The translations under genes were made by a program, and so were the position numbers. This document shows positions 24,694 through 33,013 of a DNA stretch of 56,174 nt, in pieces. The notes beneath the pieces are model-generated. The model was not told the origin of the DNA. It was given only the letters and a program-made list of their open reading frames with translations, and searched no databases. Source of the DNA: Planctomycetota bacterium (GTDB lineage: Bacteria; Planctomycetota; UBA1135; GCA-002686595); the NCBI GenBank assembly GCA_016872795.1, contig VGYZ01000016.1, positions 1-56,174 of the forward strand, in the 5' to 3' direction. The stretch's first letter is position 1; every line of letters starts with the position of its first letter.

Positions 24694-26106
24694 GTGCGCT
24701 ACGACGCCCTGATCATCGGTGCCGGCATGAGCGGACTCGCCGCTGGGATTCGCCTCGCGCAGGCGGGCAAGCGCGTCGCGATCCTCGAGCGTCACTACCT
24801 CTGGGGTGGGCTCAACTCGTTCTACAAGCGCGGCGGGAGGCGCTTCGAGACGGGCCTGCACGCGCTGACGAACTTCGCGGCCAAGGGCACGCCGAACATG
24901 CCGCTCACGCGCATCCTGCGCCAGCTGCGCATCCCGCACGAGGCACTCCGGCTCGCGCCGCAACGGCGCTCGATCACGGCGCTGCGCACGAGCGCGGGCG
25001 ACACGCTGCGCATGTCGTACTCCAACGACATGGCGCTCCTGCGCAGCGAAGTCGCGCGCCTGTTCCCGAGCGAGAGCGCGGGCTTCGAGCGGCTTGTCGC
25101 GGCGCTGCCGGGCTACAGCGGCTCGAGCGAGAGCGACTACGCGCAGAGTGCGCGCGCGCGGCTTGCGGACTTCGTGCGCGACCCGCTGCTCGCCGAGATG
25201 CTGATGATCGCGCCGCTCTTCTACGGCTCCCCCACCGAGAACGACATGTCGTGGGCCGAATACGGGATCCTGTTCCGCTCGATCCACCTCGAAGGCATGG
25301 CGCGGCCCGAAGGCGGCATCAAGGCGCTGCTCGATCTGCTGATCGCGCGCTTCGAGCAGGAAGGTGGCGAGCTGCGGATGAAGAGCGGCGTGGCCGCGGT
25401 GATGCACGACGACGGCAAGGTCCGCGGCGTACGCCTCGACGACGGAAGCGAGCTCGAGTGCGAACGCGTGCTGTCCTCCGCGGGGCTCGTCGAGACCGAG
25501 GCCCTGTGTGGCCGGAGCGTGGCGAGCGAGGAGGATGCGCGCATCGGGCGGCTGTCGTTCCTCGAGTCCTGCTGCGTCCTCGATCGCGCGCCGCAAGCGC
25601 TCGGCCACGATGTGACCATCGTGTTCTATTCCGACGGCGAACGCTTCCGCTACGAGCGCCCCGAGGTGCCCGTCGAGCCCCGCTGCGGTGTGATCACATG
25701 CCCGTCGAACTACGAGTTGCGCGAGCCCGATCGCGAACCGTTCGCGCGCGTCACCTGTCCGGCCAACTACGGATACTGGAAGGGCTTGAGCGAGGAGTCC
25801 TACGCGGCGGAAAAGGCGCGCGCCGTCGACACCATGCTCGATACGGCGGAGACCTTCTCCTTCCCCATTCGACCGCACACCGTGTTCCGCGACTCGTTCA
25901 CGCCGCGCACGATCGAGCGCTACACGGGCCACCGCGGGGGCGCGGTGTACGGCAGCCCGCGCAAGTCGCGCGACGGCCTGACCGCGCTGCGCGGCCTCGC
26001 GCTGATCGGGACGGACCAAGGCCTCGTCGGTGTGATCGGAGCCATGCTGTCTGGGATCACCATCGCCAACCGCTCGCTGCTCGAGCCCGCTGGAGGTGCC
26101 GCGTGA
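24694..26106 (+). CDS. CrtI-type FAD-dependent oxidoreductase 1 (phytoene desaturase/isomerase superfamily)
   Basis: The 470-aa protein opens with the FAD-binding Rossmann motif [20 protein letters not shown] and the following Glu (AILERHY), then [17 protein letters not shown]. The C-terminus has the second FAD segment in [12 protein letters not shown]. The superfamily includes carotene desaturases, carotenoid isomerases and retinol saturases. Nothing else in the operon is carotenogenic, so the substrate is more likely an acyl chain on the nearby ACP. The start is GTG 24694, which gives VRYDALIIG at the family N-terminus. Its stop overlaps the start of the second flavoprotein by 4 nt (GTGA), so the two are probably made in equal amounts and may act in sequence or as a heteromer. 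Confidence 0.82.
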   Translation: MRYDALIIGAGMSGLAAGIRLAQAGKRVAILERHYLWGGLNSFYKRGGRRFETGLHALTNFAAKGTPNMPLTRILRQLRIPHEALRLAPQRRSITALRTSAGDTLRMSYSNDMALLRSEVARLFPSESAGFERLVAALPGYSGSSESDYAQSARARLADFVRDPLLAEMLMIAPLFYGSPTENDMSWAEYGILFRSIHLEGMARPEGGIKALLDLLIARFEQEGGELRMKSGVAAVMHDDGKVRGVRLDDGSELECERVLSSAGLVETEALCGRSVASEEDARIGRLSFLESCCVLDRAPQALGHDVTIVFYSDGERFRYERPEVPVEPRCGVITCPSNYELREPDREPFARVTCPANYGYWKGLSEESYAAEKARAVDTMLDTAETFSFPIRPHTVFRDSFTPRTIERYTGHRGGAVYGSPRKSRDGLTALRGLALIGTDQGLVGVIGAMLSGITIANRSLLEPAGGAA

Positions 26107-27593
26107 GCGAGGAACGGCGCTACTTCCGCGGCTCAACGGACGGCAAGAAGCCGCGCAACACAGATCCGCTCGCGGGCGCGCGCGCCGAGTACGACTTGAT
26201 CGTGATCGGCAGCGGACTGGCCGGCATGACGGCGGCGAATGTGCTAGGCAGCATGGGCCACAAGGTGGCGCTGCTCGAGCAGCACTACAACTTCGGCGGC
26301 ATGGCCACCTGGTTCAAGCGCCGCGGCGGCCATGTATTCGACATCTCCCTGCACGGCTTCCCCGTCGGCATGGTCAAGACCTGCCGACGCTACTGGAGCC
26401 CGGAGATCGCCTCGAAGATCGTGCAGCTCGACGGGATCCGCTTCGACAACCCGCAGTTCACGCTCGATACGACCTTCACGCGCGAGGACTTCACCGAGAA
26501 GCTCGTGACACAGTTCGGCGCCGCGCGCTCGACCGTCGAGGCCTTCTTCGACTACCTGCGCGGCCTCAACTACTACGACGACCCGCGCGACACCGTCGAG
26601 GACTGTTTCGAGCGTTTCTTCCCGGGGCGCAACGACATCCACCGCCTGCTCCTCGAGCCGATCGCCTATGCCAACGGGTCGACCATGGAGGATCCCGCGA
26701 TCGCCTACGGCATCGTGTTCTCCAACTTCATGTCGAAGGGCGTCTACACCTTCACCGGCGGCACCGATTGGCTCGTCGGCAAGATGAAGGAGGAGCTGCG
26801 CAAGAACGGCGTCGAGCTCTTCAACAATGTGCAGGTCGAGCGCATTACGGTCGAGAACAGTCGCGCGACCGGCGTCACCGCGCACGGGCGTCACCTGCGC
26901 GCGCGCGCGGTGCTTTCGAACGCCAACATCCGCCGCACGATCCTCGATCTGGTCGGCCGCGAGCACTTCGCGCCCGAGTTCGTGCGCGAAGTCGAAGCCG
27001 TGCGGCTGAACAATTCGAGCACGCAGGTCTACATCGGCATCCGCGAGGGCTGCGAGGTGCCGTGGATCACCGACCTGCTCTTCACCTCGCGCCGCGAGCG
27101 CTTCGAATCGAGCGCGCTGTGCGACTTCCACGGGCAGAGCCGCACATTTTCCTTCTACTACCCGAAAGTGCGGCCCCAGAGCGGTCGCCACGCGATCGTC
27201 AGCTCGACGAACGCGAACTGGAAGGACTGGGCGAGCCTCGATGCTGCGAGCTACGAGCGCGAGAAAGCGCGCCTCATCGAAGCCACGCTTGTCGAGCTCG
27301 AGCGCTATGTGCCGAATGTGCGCTCGATGGCCGACCATGTCGAAGCCGCGACTCCGCGCACCTTCGAGTTCTACACTCAACACATGCAAGGCGCTGCCTT
27401 CGGCACCAAGTGGGAAGGACTGCGGCCGAGCATGGAGCTCTCGAGTCACATCGAGGGTCTGTACCACTCCGGCTCCGTCGGCATCATCATGTCCGGCTGG
27501 CTGGGCGCCGCGAACTACGGCGTGATCACCTCCAACAAGGTCGACCTGTTCCTGCGCGCCGCAGCGCAGGCCGCGGCGGGAGGCCGCGCGTGA
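26103..27593 (+). CDS. CrtI-type FAD-dependent oxidoreductase 2
   Basis: The 496-aa protein is a diverged relative of its upstream neighbour. It has a 33-residue N-terminal extension, then the Rossmann motif [20 protein letters not shown] with ALLEQHY, and [18 protein letters not shown] in the position where the first enzyme has a similar segment. [20 protein letters not shown] near residue 215 and [21 protein letters not shown] near the end complete the FAD site. The likely reaction is desaturation, saturation or isomerisation of a polyene acyl chain; this is inference from the operon. The GTG at 26103 overlaps the previous stop by 4 nt. Its TGA shares one base with the ATG of the dehydratase. 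Confidence 0.82.
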   Translation: MSEERRYFRGSTDGKKPRNTDPLAGARAEYDLIVIGSGLAGMTAANVLGSMGHKVALLEQHYNFGGMATWFKRRGGHVFDISLHGFPVGMVKTCRRYWSPEIASKIVQLDGIRFDNPQFTLDTTFTREDFTEKLVTQFGAARSTVEAFFDYLRGLNYYDDPRDTVEDCFERFFPGRNDIHRLLLEPIAYANGSTMEDPAIAYGIVFSNFMSKGVYTFTGGTDWLVGKMKEELRKNGVELFNNVQVERITVENSRATGVTAHGRHLRARAVLSNANIRRTILDLVGREHFAPEFVREVEAVRLNNSSTQVYIGIREGCEVPWITDLLFTSRRERFESSALCDFHGQSRTFSFYYPKVRPQSGRHAIVSSTNANWKDWASLDAASYEREKARLIEATLVELERYVPNVRSMADHVEAATPRTFEFYTQHMQGAAFGTKWEGLRPSMELSSHIEGLYHSGSVGIIMSGWLGAANYGVITSNKVDLFLRAAAQAAAGGRA

Positions 27594-28039
27594 TGCAAGA
27601 CCCCATCGACATCGACATCCGCGCCATCATCCCCCACCGAGAGCCGTTCCTGTATGTCGATCGCGTGATCGAGCACGAGGCCGGGCGCATGGTCACCGAG
27701 TGGGAGGTGCGCGCCGACGCGCACTTCTTCCGTGGCCACTACCCGGGCCAGCCGCTCGTTCCGGGCGTGTTGATTTGCGAAAGCGCGTTCCAGGCCGGCG
27801 CGCTCCTGTGCGCCTGCGACGAGCGCGACGCCATCCCCGAGGGCGCGGTGCCTGTGCTCACGCGCATCGCCGATGCGCGCTTCCGGCGACGCGTGGGTCC
27901 GGGCGAGACCTTGCGCTGCGAGGTGAAGCTCGACGAGCGCGTCGGACCCGCACGCTACATGACGGCCAAGCTGACGAGCCGCGGCGAAGCCGTGCTGCGC
28001 GTCCAGTTCGTCGTCGCGGTCACGGCCGGAGGGCTGTAG
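27593..28039 (+). CDS. FabZ-like 3-hydroxyacyl-ACP dehydratase (hot-dog fold)
   Basis: The 148-aa protein has the FabZ active-site motifs: [16 protein letters not shown] with the catalytic His at about residue 15, and [20 protein letters not shown] with the catalytic Glu about 45 residues later. It should remove water from a beta-hydroxyacyl-ACP to give a trans-2-enoyl chain; FabZ-type enzymes rarely isomerise, so an unsaturated product would need other enzymes. Length is typical. Start and stop overlap its neighbours by single bases (TGATG, TAGTG). No ketoreductase (FabG) gene is present in the operon, so that step would rely on the housekeeping enzyme. Confidence 0.88.
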   Translation: MQDPIDIDIRAIIPHREPFLYVDRVIEHEAGRMVTEWEVRADAHFFRGHYPGQPLVPGVLICESAFQAGALLCACDERDAIPEGAVPVLTRIADARFRRRVGPGETLRCEVKLDERVGPARYMTAKLTSRGEAVLRVQFVVAVTAGGL

Positions 28040-28848
28040 TGGACTTCCTCGGCCTGACGGGCAAGCGCATCGTCGTCACGGGCGTCGCCAACAAGAAGAG
28101 CGTCGCGTGGCATGTGCACCGACAGCTGCGCGAGTGCGGCGCCGAGGTGATCCATGTCGTGCGTTCCGACGCGCGCAAGGCCCAGCTCGAGTCCCTGCTC
28201 GCGCCCGCTCCCGTCTTCACCTGCGATGTCGAGCACCAGGACGAGATCGACGCGCTCGCGACGCACCTCGCTCCGCTCGGTCCAATCGACGGACTCGTGC
28301 ACTCGATCGCCTTCGCCAACTACTCGTCGGGCATGCGCCCGTTCGATGAAACGGCGCGCCACGACTTCCTGCAGGCGGTCGACATCTCGTGCTTCTCGCT
28401 CGTGGCGCTCGCCCGCGCGCTCAAGCCGCAGCTCGCACCAAATGCCTCGGTCGTGACGATCTCGATCTCGAGCACGACGCTCGCGACGGAGAGCTACGGC
28501 TACATGGCACCGATCAAGGCCGCGCTCGACTCGACCGTGGTCTTCCTCGCCAAGAGCTTCTCGACCACCACGAAGGTGCGCTTCAACGCCATCAAGGCGG
28601 GGCCGCTCAAGACCTCCGCTTCCGCCGGCATTCCCGGCTATCTCGACAACTACCTCTACGCCGAGGCCGCCACCTTGCGCCACGCGGCGCTCAAGACCGA
28701 GGAAGTGGCGAGCGCGGCCGTGTTCCTGCTCTCTCCGCGCTCCTCGGGCATCAACGGGCAGGGACTCGTGGTCGATGCCGGCATGGGCTTCAACTTCTTC
28801 GACAGCGAGATCGTGCGGCGCTTCAATGGCGGAGGACCGGGCGCGTGA
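28039..28848 (+). CDS. fabI: FabI-type enoyl-ACP reductase
   Basis: The 269-aa short-chain dehydrogenase has the FabI signature rather than that of Fab[21 protein letters not shown] at the nucleotide site, [13 protein letters not shown] in the middle, and the Tyr-x6-Lys pair in [13 protein letters not shown] near residue 155. A loop [17 protein letters not shown] matches the substrate-binding loop of FabI. It would reduce the trans-2-enoyl-ACP made by the dehydratase. The GTG start at 28039 overlaps the preceding TAG, and its stop overlaps the PPTase start by 4 nt. Whether it is the only enoyl reductase of the cell cannot be judged. Confidence 0.88.
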   Translation: MDFLGLTGKRIVVTGVANKKSVAWHVHRQLRECGAEVIHVVRSDARKAQLESLLAPAPVFTCDVEHQDEIDALATHLAPLGPIDGLVHSIAFANYSSGMRPFDETARHDFLQAVDISCFSLVALARALKPQLAPNASVVTISISSTTLATESYGYMAPIKAALDSTVVFLAKSFSTTTKVRFNAIKAGPLKTSASAGIPGYLDNYLYAEAATLRHAALKTEEVASAAVFLLSPRSSGINGQGLVVDAGMGFNFFDSEIVRRFNGGGPGA

Positions 28849-29441
28849 GCGGGCCCGTGGTCGTCGTCGCGCCGCTCCCGCAGGTCCTGCCCCGCGGTCG
28901 CGAGCGCGTGGAGCTGCAACGCGACCATGCGCGCCGAGCGGTTCGGGCCAGTGCAACAGCGCAGCAGTCCCCCATCGCGGAGCTGCGCAAGAACGCGGAC
29001 GATGTTCCGCAGGCCAGTCGAGGCTGGCACTGGTCGCTCAGCCATTCGCCCGCCCGCGTCGCCGGCGCAGTCTGGAGCACGAGCATCGGCATCGATGTCG
29101 AAGAGCGCCGCGAGGTGCGGCCCGACCTGGTCGATCGCATCTTGAATGCAGACGAACTCGCGCTCTTCGCCGCACGCGGTGAAGACGGCTTCCTGCGCAC
29201 ATGGACGGGCAAGGAGGCGCTGCTCAAGGAATTCGGCGTCGGCCTTCAGGCTCTATCGCGTTGCCGCATCGTGCGCGTCGGAGCGAGCGAGCTCGAGATG
29301 CGCTTCGACACACTCGTGCGCGTCGTGCACCAGCGCATCTTCGACGATCACGTGGTGTCCGTCTGCACGGCGGACGGCCGCGTCCCGAGCTTCGTCGTCC
29401 ACACACAGCCGCTCGAAGCCCGTCGCGAGGTGGCCTCGTGA
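28845..29441 (+). CDS. Sfp-type 4'-phosphopantetheinyl transferase
   Basis: The 198-aa product has the PPTase motifs in order: [18 protein letters not shown] near residue 65, [15 protein letters not shown] with the Mg-binding Asp-Glu, and [18 protein letters not shown] with the W-x3-KEA-x-K signature. It would load the phosphopantetheine arm onto the operon's own ACP. The GTG at 28845 overlaps the FabI stop by 4 nt; the gene ends in a 4-nt overlap with oleB. A private activating enzyme supports the idea that this operon runs a fatty-acid line separate from primary synthesis. Confidence 0.88.
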   Translation: MSGPVVVVAPLPQVLPRGRERVELQRDHARRAVRASATAQQSPIAELRKNADDVPQASRGWHWSLSHSPARVAGAVWSTSIGIDVEERREVRPDLVDRILNADELALFAARGEDGFLRTWTGKEALLKEFGVGLQALSRCRIVRVGASELEMRFDTLVRVVHQRIFDDHVVSVCTADGRVPSFVVHTQPLEARREVAS

Positions 29442-30358
29442 CCGCCACACTCGAACGTGCACAGGCCGCGCGTGAGCTCGTGCGTGAGTTCGCGAGCGAG
29501 TATCCGTTCGAGCCGCACTTCCTCGGCGTCGATGGCGGAGACCTGCACTACATCGACGAAGGGCCGCGCGACGGCGAAGTGCTGCTGTTCCTGCACGGGA
29601 ATCCGACCTGGTCTTTCCTGTGGCGCAACCTCGTGCGCGAGCTGTCGAAGCGCTATCGCTGCATCGCTCCCGACCACATCGGCTGCGGGCTCTCCGACAA
29701 GCCTCAAGCGTGGGGCTATCGCCTCGAGCAGCACGTCGCGAACGTCGAACGGCTCGTCGCACACCTCGGCCTCGCGCGCATCACGCTCGTCGTGCACGAC
29801 TGGGGCGGTGCCATCGGCTTCGGCCTTGCCGCGCGGCACCCGGAGCTTGTCGCGCGCGCCGTCGCCATGAACACGGCGGCCTTCACGGGCCTGAAGGCCC
29901 CGCTGCGCATCCGCGCCTGCCGTATCCCGCTCTTCGGGACCGTCGCCGTGCGCGGGCTCAACGCCTTCGCGCGCGCGGCCGCCTTCATGGCCACCGAGCG
30001 CGGCCTCGCTCCGCTCGCGAAGAAGGGCCTGCTCGCGCCCTACGGAAGCTGGCAGAATCGCATCGCGACCTTGCGCTTCGTCGAGGACATCCCGCTCTCC
30101 GCGGAGCATCCGTCGCACACGACGCTGCTCGGGATCGAGCGCGGCCTCGAGGGCCTGCGCGACCGCCCGCTGTGCCTGATCTGGGGCGAGCGCGATTGGT
30201 GCTTCACGCCTGAGTTCCGCCGCGAGTGGGAGCGGCGCTTCCCGAGTGCGGAGTCGCACAAGGTCGACGACGCCGGTCACTGGGTCACCGAGGACGCGCC
30301 CTCGCAGGTCCTCGAGTGGATCCGCTCCTTCCTCTCCCGCCATCCCCTGCGGCCGTGA
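29438..30358 (+). CDS. oleB: OleB: alpha/beta-hydrolase, beta-lactone decarboxylase
   Basis: The 306-aa protein is of the haloalkane-dehalogenase-like type: FLHGNPTWSFLWRNLV with the HGNPTW oxyanion-hole motif near residue 50, VVHDWGGAIGFGLA with nucleophile Asp near residue 113, IWGERDWCFTP with the acid, and DDAGHWVTEDAP with the catalytic His near residue 285. OleB decarboxylates the cis-beta-lactone made by OleC to a cis-olefin. Sequence alone cannot separate OleB from other dehalogenase-like hydrolases, but the position directly before oleC and oleD, each with a 4-nt overlap, makes the call firm. ACGT tetranucleotides are more frequent here than in the preceding genes. Confidence 0.88.
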   Translation: MTATLERAQAARELVREFASEYPFEPHFLGVDGGDLHYIDEGPRDGEVLLFLHGNPTWSFLWRNLVRELSKRYRCIAPDHIGCGLSDKPQAWGYRLEQHVANVERLVAHLGLARITLVVHDWGGAIGFGLAARHPELVARAVAMNTAAFTGLKAPLRIRACRIPLFGTVAVRGLNAFARAAAFMATERGLAPLAKKGLLAPYGSWQNRIATLRFVEDIPLSAEHPSHTTLLGIERGLEGLRDRPLCLIWGERDWCFTPEFRREWERRFPSAESHKVDDAGHWVTEDAPSQVLEWIRSFLSRHPLRP

Positions 30359-31977
30359 GCGAGCAGTTCAACGTCGCGCAGCTCGTCGAGGAGAACGCGC
30401 GGCGTCGCGCGGACTCCCCCGCGCTGGTGGAGCCCGCAGGCACTCGCTGGCGCACGGCCACCTATCGCGAGCTGCAGCAGCGCATCGAGCGCGAGCACGC
30501 GGCTCTGGCGCTCGCGGGTCTGCACGCGGGCGACAAGGTGAGCGTCTTCGTGCGGCCCTGCATCGACTGGGTGGTGCTGATCTACGCGCTCTTCCGCCTC
30601 GGCGCGCAGCCCGTGCTGATCGACCCCGCCATGGGTCGCGCCGGCGTCCTGCGCTGCGTCGAGCGCATCGCCCCGCGCGGTTTCATTGGGCTTGGGCTCG
30701 CTTGCGCGCTCAAGCTCGTCTTTCCGCGCGCGTTTCGCTCGGTCGAGGTGACGATCGCTCACGGTGCGCTGCCGCTCGGCGCTCGCACGATTTCCAGTCT
30801 GCGAAAGCAGGCCGGCGAGGCCCCCGCCCGCGCCGAGACGCGCCCGGACGATCCGGCCGCGGTGCTCTTCACCTCCGGCTCCACGGGGCCCGCCAAGGGC
30901 GTGCCCTACACGCACGGCATGTTCCGCGCACAGGTCGCTGCGCTGCGAGATCTGTACGGCATGCACGAGGGCGATGTCGATGTCGCCTGCTTCGCGCCCT
31001 TCGCGCTGTTCGGTCCGGCACTCGGGCTCTCGACCGTGCTGCCGAAGATCGACTTCTCGCATCCGGCGCGAGCGAACCCGGAGCGCGTGGTGCGCGCGCT
31101 GCGCGAGCAGCGCGCCGTGCAGTGCTTTGGCTCACCGGCCATCTGGCGCCGCGTCGCTCCTTGGGCCCGCGAGCGCGGCTTCGTGCTCGAGCATCTCGAG
31201 CGCTTGATGATCGCGGGTGCTCCCGTGCATCCCCCGCTGATCGAAGCGTGTCTCTCGATCCTCGGTCCTCGCGGTGAAGTACACACGCCCTACGGAGCGA
31301 CCGAGGCGCTGCCCGTCTCGAGCATGAGCGGACGCGCCGTGCTTGCCGAACATCGAGCGCGCACCGAAAGTGGCTGGGGTAACTGCATCGGCGCGCCTGC
31401 GTGCGGTGTGACCGCGCGCGTGATTCGCATCGTCGACGAGCCCATCGGCGAGTGGAGCGATGCGCTGTGCGTGAAGCCGGGCGAGTGCGGGGAGCTCGTC
31501 GTGCGGGGAGAGCAGGTCACGCGCGAGTACGAGCAGGAACCGGCGCACACGCTGGCTGCCAAGATTCGCGACGGAGCGCGCGTGTGGCACCGCATGGGCG
31601 ATGTCGTGCGCCTCGACGAGCTGGGCCGCATGTGGTTCCAGGGTCGCAAGTCGCACCGGGTGGAGACGGCCGACGGCCCGCTCTACCCTGTCGCGATCGA
31701 GAACATCTTCAACACCCATGCGGCCGTGCGGCGCTCGGCGCTCGTCGGCATCGGTGCGCGCGGCTCGCAGGAGCCGGTGCTGGTCGTCGAACTGCACGAC
31801 GCTGGCCGCTCGTCGGCGGAGCTCGCCTGCGAGATTCTCGCGCACGGTCGGCGCGTGCCCGCCGCCCGCCCCGTATCTCGCGTACTGTTCCATCGTGCTT
31901 TCCCCGTCGATGTGCGCCACAACGCCAAGATCGATCGACCCGCGCTCGCGCGCTGGGCCGCGGGACAATCGCGATGA
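30355..31977 (+). CDS. oleC: OleC: beta-lactone synthetase (AMP-ligase superfamily)
   Basis: The 540-aa protein is an ANL-superfamily enzyme: AVLFTSGSTGPAKGVPYTH carries the P-loop, VHTPYGATEALPVSSM is the A5 region, and RMGDVVRLDELGRMWFQGR is the hinge region. NAKIDRPALARW at the end holds the catalytic Lys. OleC uses ATP to convert the beta-hydroxy acid from OleD into a beta-lactone. The family's usual long internal segment after A5 (GWGNCIGAPACGVTARVI) is present. The GTG at 30355 overlaps the oleB stop by 4 nt, and its TGA overlaps the oleD ATG by 4 nt. If OleB were inactive, the cluster would end in a beta-lactone rather than an olefin. Confidence 0.9.
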   Translation: MSEQFNVAQLVEENARRRADSPALVEPAGTRWRTATYRELQQRIEREHAALALAGLHAGDKVSVFVRPCIDWVVLIYALFRLGAQPVLIDPAMGRAGVLRCVERIAPRGFIGLGLACALKLVFPRAFRSVEVTIAHGALPLGARTISSLRKQAGEAPARAETRPDDPAAVLFTSGSTGPAKGVPYTHGMFRAQVAALRDLYGMHEGDVDVACFAPFALFGPALGLSTVLPKIDFSHPARANPERVVRALREQRAVQCFGSPAIWRRVAPWARERGFVLEHLERLMIAGAPVHPPLIEACLSILGPRGEVHTPYGATEALPVSSMSGRAVLAEHRARTESGWGNCIGAPACGVTARVIRIVDEPIGEWSDALCVKPGECGELVVRGEQVTREYEQEPAHTLAAKIRDGARVWHRMGDVVRLDELGRMWFQGRKSHRVETADGPLYPVAIENIFNTHAAVRRSALVGIGARGSQEPVLVVELHDAGRSSAELACEILAHGRRVPAARPVSRVLFHRAFPVDVRHNAKIDRPALARWAAGQSR

Positions 31978-32963
31978 AGGCCGTCGTCACGGGCGCGAGC
32001 GGCTTCCTCGGCAGTCGCCTCGCCGCGGAGTTGGTGCGCGAGGGCCATCAGGTCGTCGCGGGCTCTCGCAAGCCGGTGCCGGAGCTGGTCGCGCTCGGCG
32101 CGCGCCATGCCCCGCTCGAACTGTCGGATCGCGACGCGCTGCGCAACGCCTTCAAGGACGCGGATGTGGTCTTTCATGTCGCGGCGAAGACTGGCGTCTG
32201 GGGTCCGGAGCGGGAGTACTTCGAGAGCAATGTCACCGGCACGCACAATGTGCTGGCCGCCTGCGAGCAGCGCCGCGTGAAGCGACTCGTGTACACGAGC
32301 TCGCCGAGTGTCGTGTTCGACGGGCGCGAGCATGTCGACGCCTCCAACGACCTTCCCTACCCGCACGACTACCTGTGCTCGTATCCCGCGACGAAGGCGC
32401 TGGCCGAGCGCGCGGTGCTCGCAGCCAACGGGCGCTGGGGGCTGGCAACATGCGCGCTGCGGCCGCACCTGATCTTCGGTCCCGGCGATCCGCACCTCGT
32501 GCCGCGCCTACTCGCTCGCGCGCGCGAGGGGAAGCTCGCGCGCGTCGGCCCGGGCGACAATGAAGTCACGCTGTGCGCGGTCGAGACCGCCGTCGCAGCG
32601 CACATCGCGGCCGCGCGCAGCCTGCGTCCGGACTCGCCCCATGCAGGTCGGGCGTACTTCATCGGTCAGGAGCGCCCCGTGCGCCTGTGGGATTGGATCG
32701 ATGGCCTGCTGCGCGCACTCGACATCCCGCCAGTGCAGCGCCGCGTGCCCTTTGCGCTCGCCTATGCCGCCGGAACGCTCTGCGAGGCCCTGTGGTGGCT
32801 CGCTCGGCTCGCGGGCGAGCCGCCGATGACACGCTTCGTCGCGCTGCAGCTAGCGCGCTCGCACTCCTACTCCATGGAGCCCGCCCAGCGCGACTTCGGT
32901 TTCCGTGAGCCCCTCGACATCGAGGAAGCAACCGCCCGTCTGGTGGCTTCCCTGCGCGCCTAG
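31974..32963 (+). CDS. oleD: OleD: NAD(P)H-dependent 2-alkyl-3-ketoacid reductase
   Basis: The 329-aa extended short-chain dehydrogenase begins with the nucleotide-binding motif VVTGASGFLGSRLA, has DVVFHVAAKTGVWGP and LVYTSSPSVVFDGREH in the middle, and the catalytic Tyr-x3-Lys in YPATKALAERAV near residue 140. It belongs to the 3-beta-hydroxysteroid dehydrogenase-like group to which OleD belongs. It would reduce the OleA product to a 2-alkyl-3-hydroxy acid. It is the last gene of the coupled run. The next gene has its own promoter 12 bp after the oleD stop. Confidence 0.9.
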   Translation: MKAVVTGASGFLGSRLAAELVREGHQVVAGSRKPVPELVALGARHAPLELSDRDALRNAFKDADVVFHVAAKTGVWGPEREYFESNVTGTHNVLAACEQRRVKRLVYTSSPSVVFDGREHVDASNDLPYPHDYLCSYPATKALAERAVLAANGRWGLATCALRPHLIFGPGDPHLVPRLLARAREGKLARVGPGDNEVTLCAVETAVAAHIAAARSLRPDSPHAGRAYFIGQERPVRLWDWIDGLLRALDIPPVQRRVPFALAYAAGTLCEALWWLARLAGEPPMTRFVALQLARSHSYSMEPAQRDFGFREPLDIEEATARLVASLRA

Positions 32964-32974
32964 TCGGGCCAGCG

Positions 32975-33002
32975 TTGCCCCCTCGACGCCCGAGCGTACC
33001 AT
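32975..33002 (+). promoter_or_regulatory. Promoter of the secreted alpha/alpha-barrel protein gene
   Basis: TTGCCC (32975-32980), a 16-nt spacer and TACCAT (32997-33002) form a plausible promoter, with 11 nt to the ATG. It suggests that the gene downstream of oleD can be expressed separately. Confidence 0.45.
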
Positions 33003-33013
33003 GGGGTCGTCCC

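Noticed and set aside
28039-28848. FabG ketoreductase
   Set aside because: [10 protein letters not shown] and the Y-x6-K spacing are those of FabI; FabG has TGASRGIG-like and Y-x3-K motifs.
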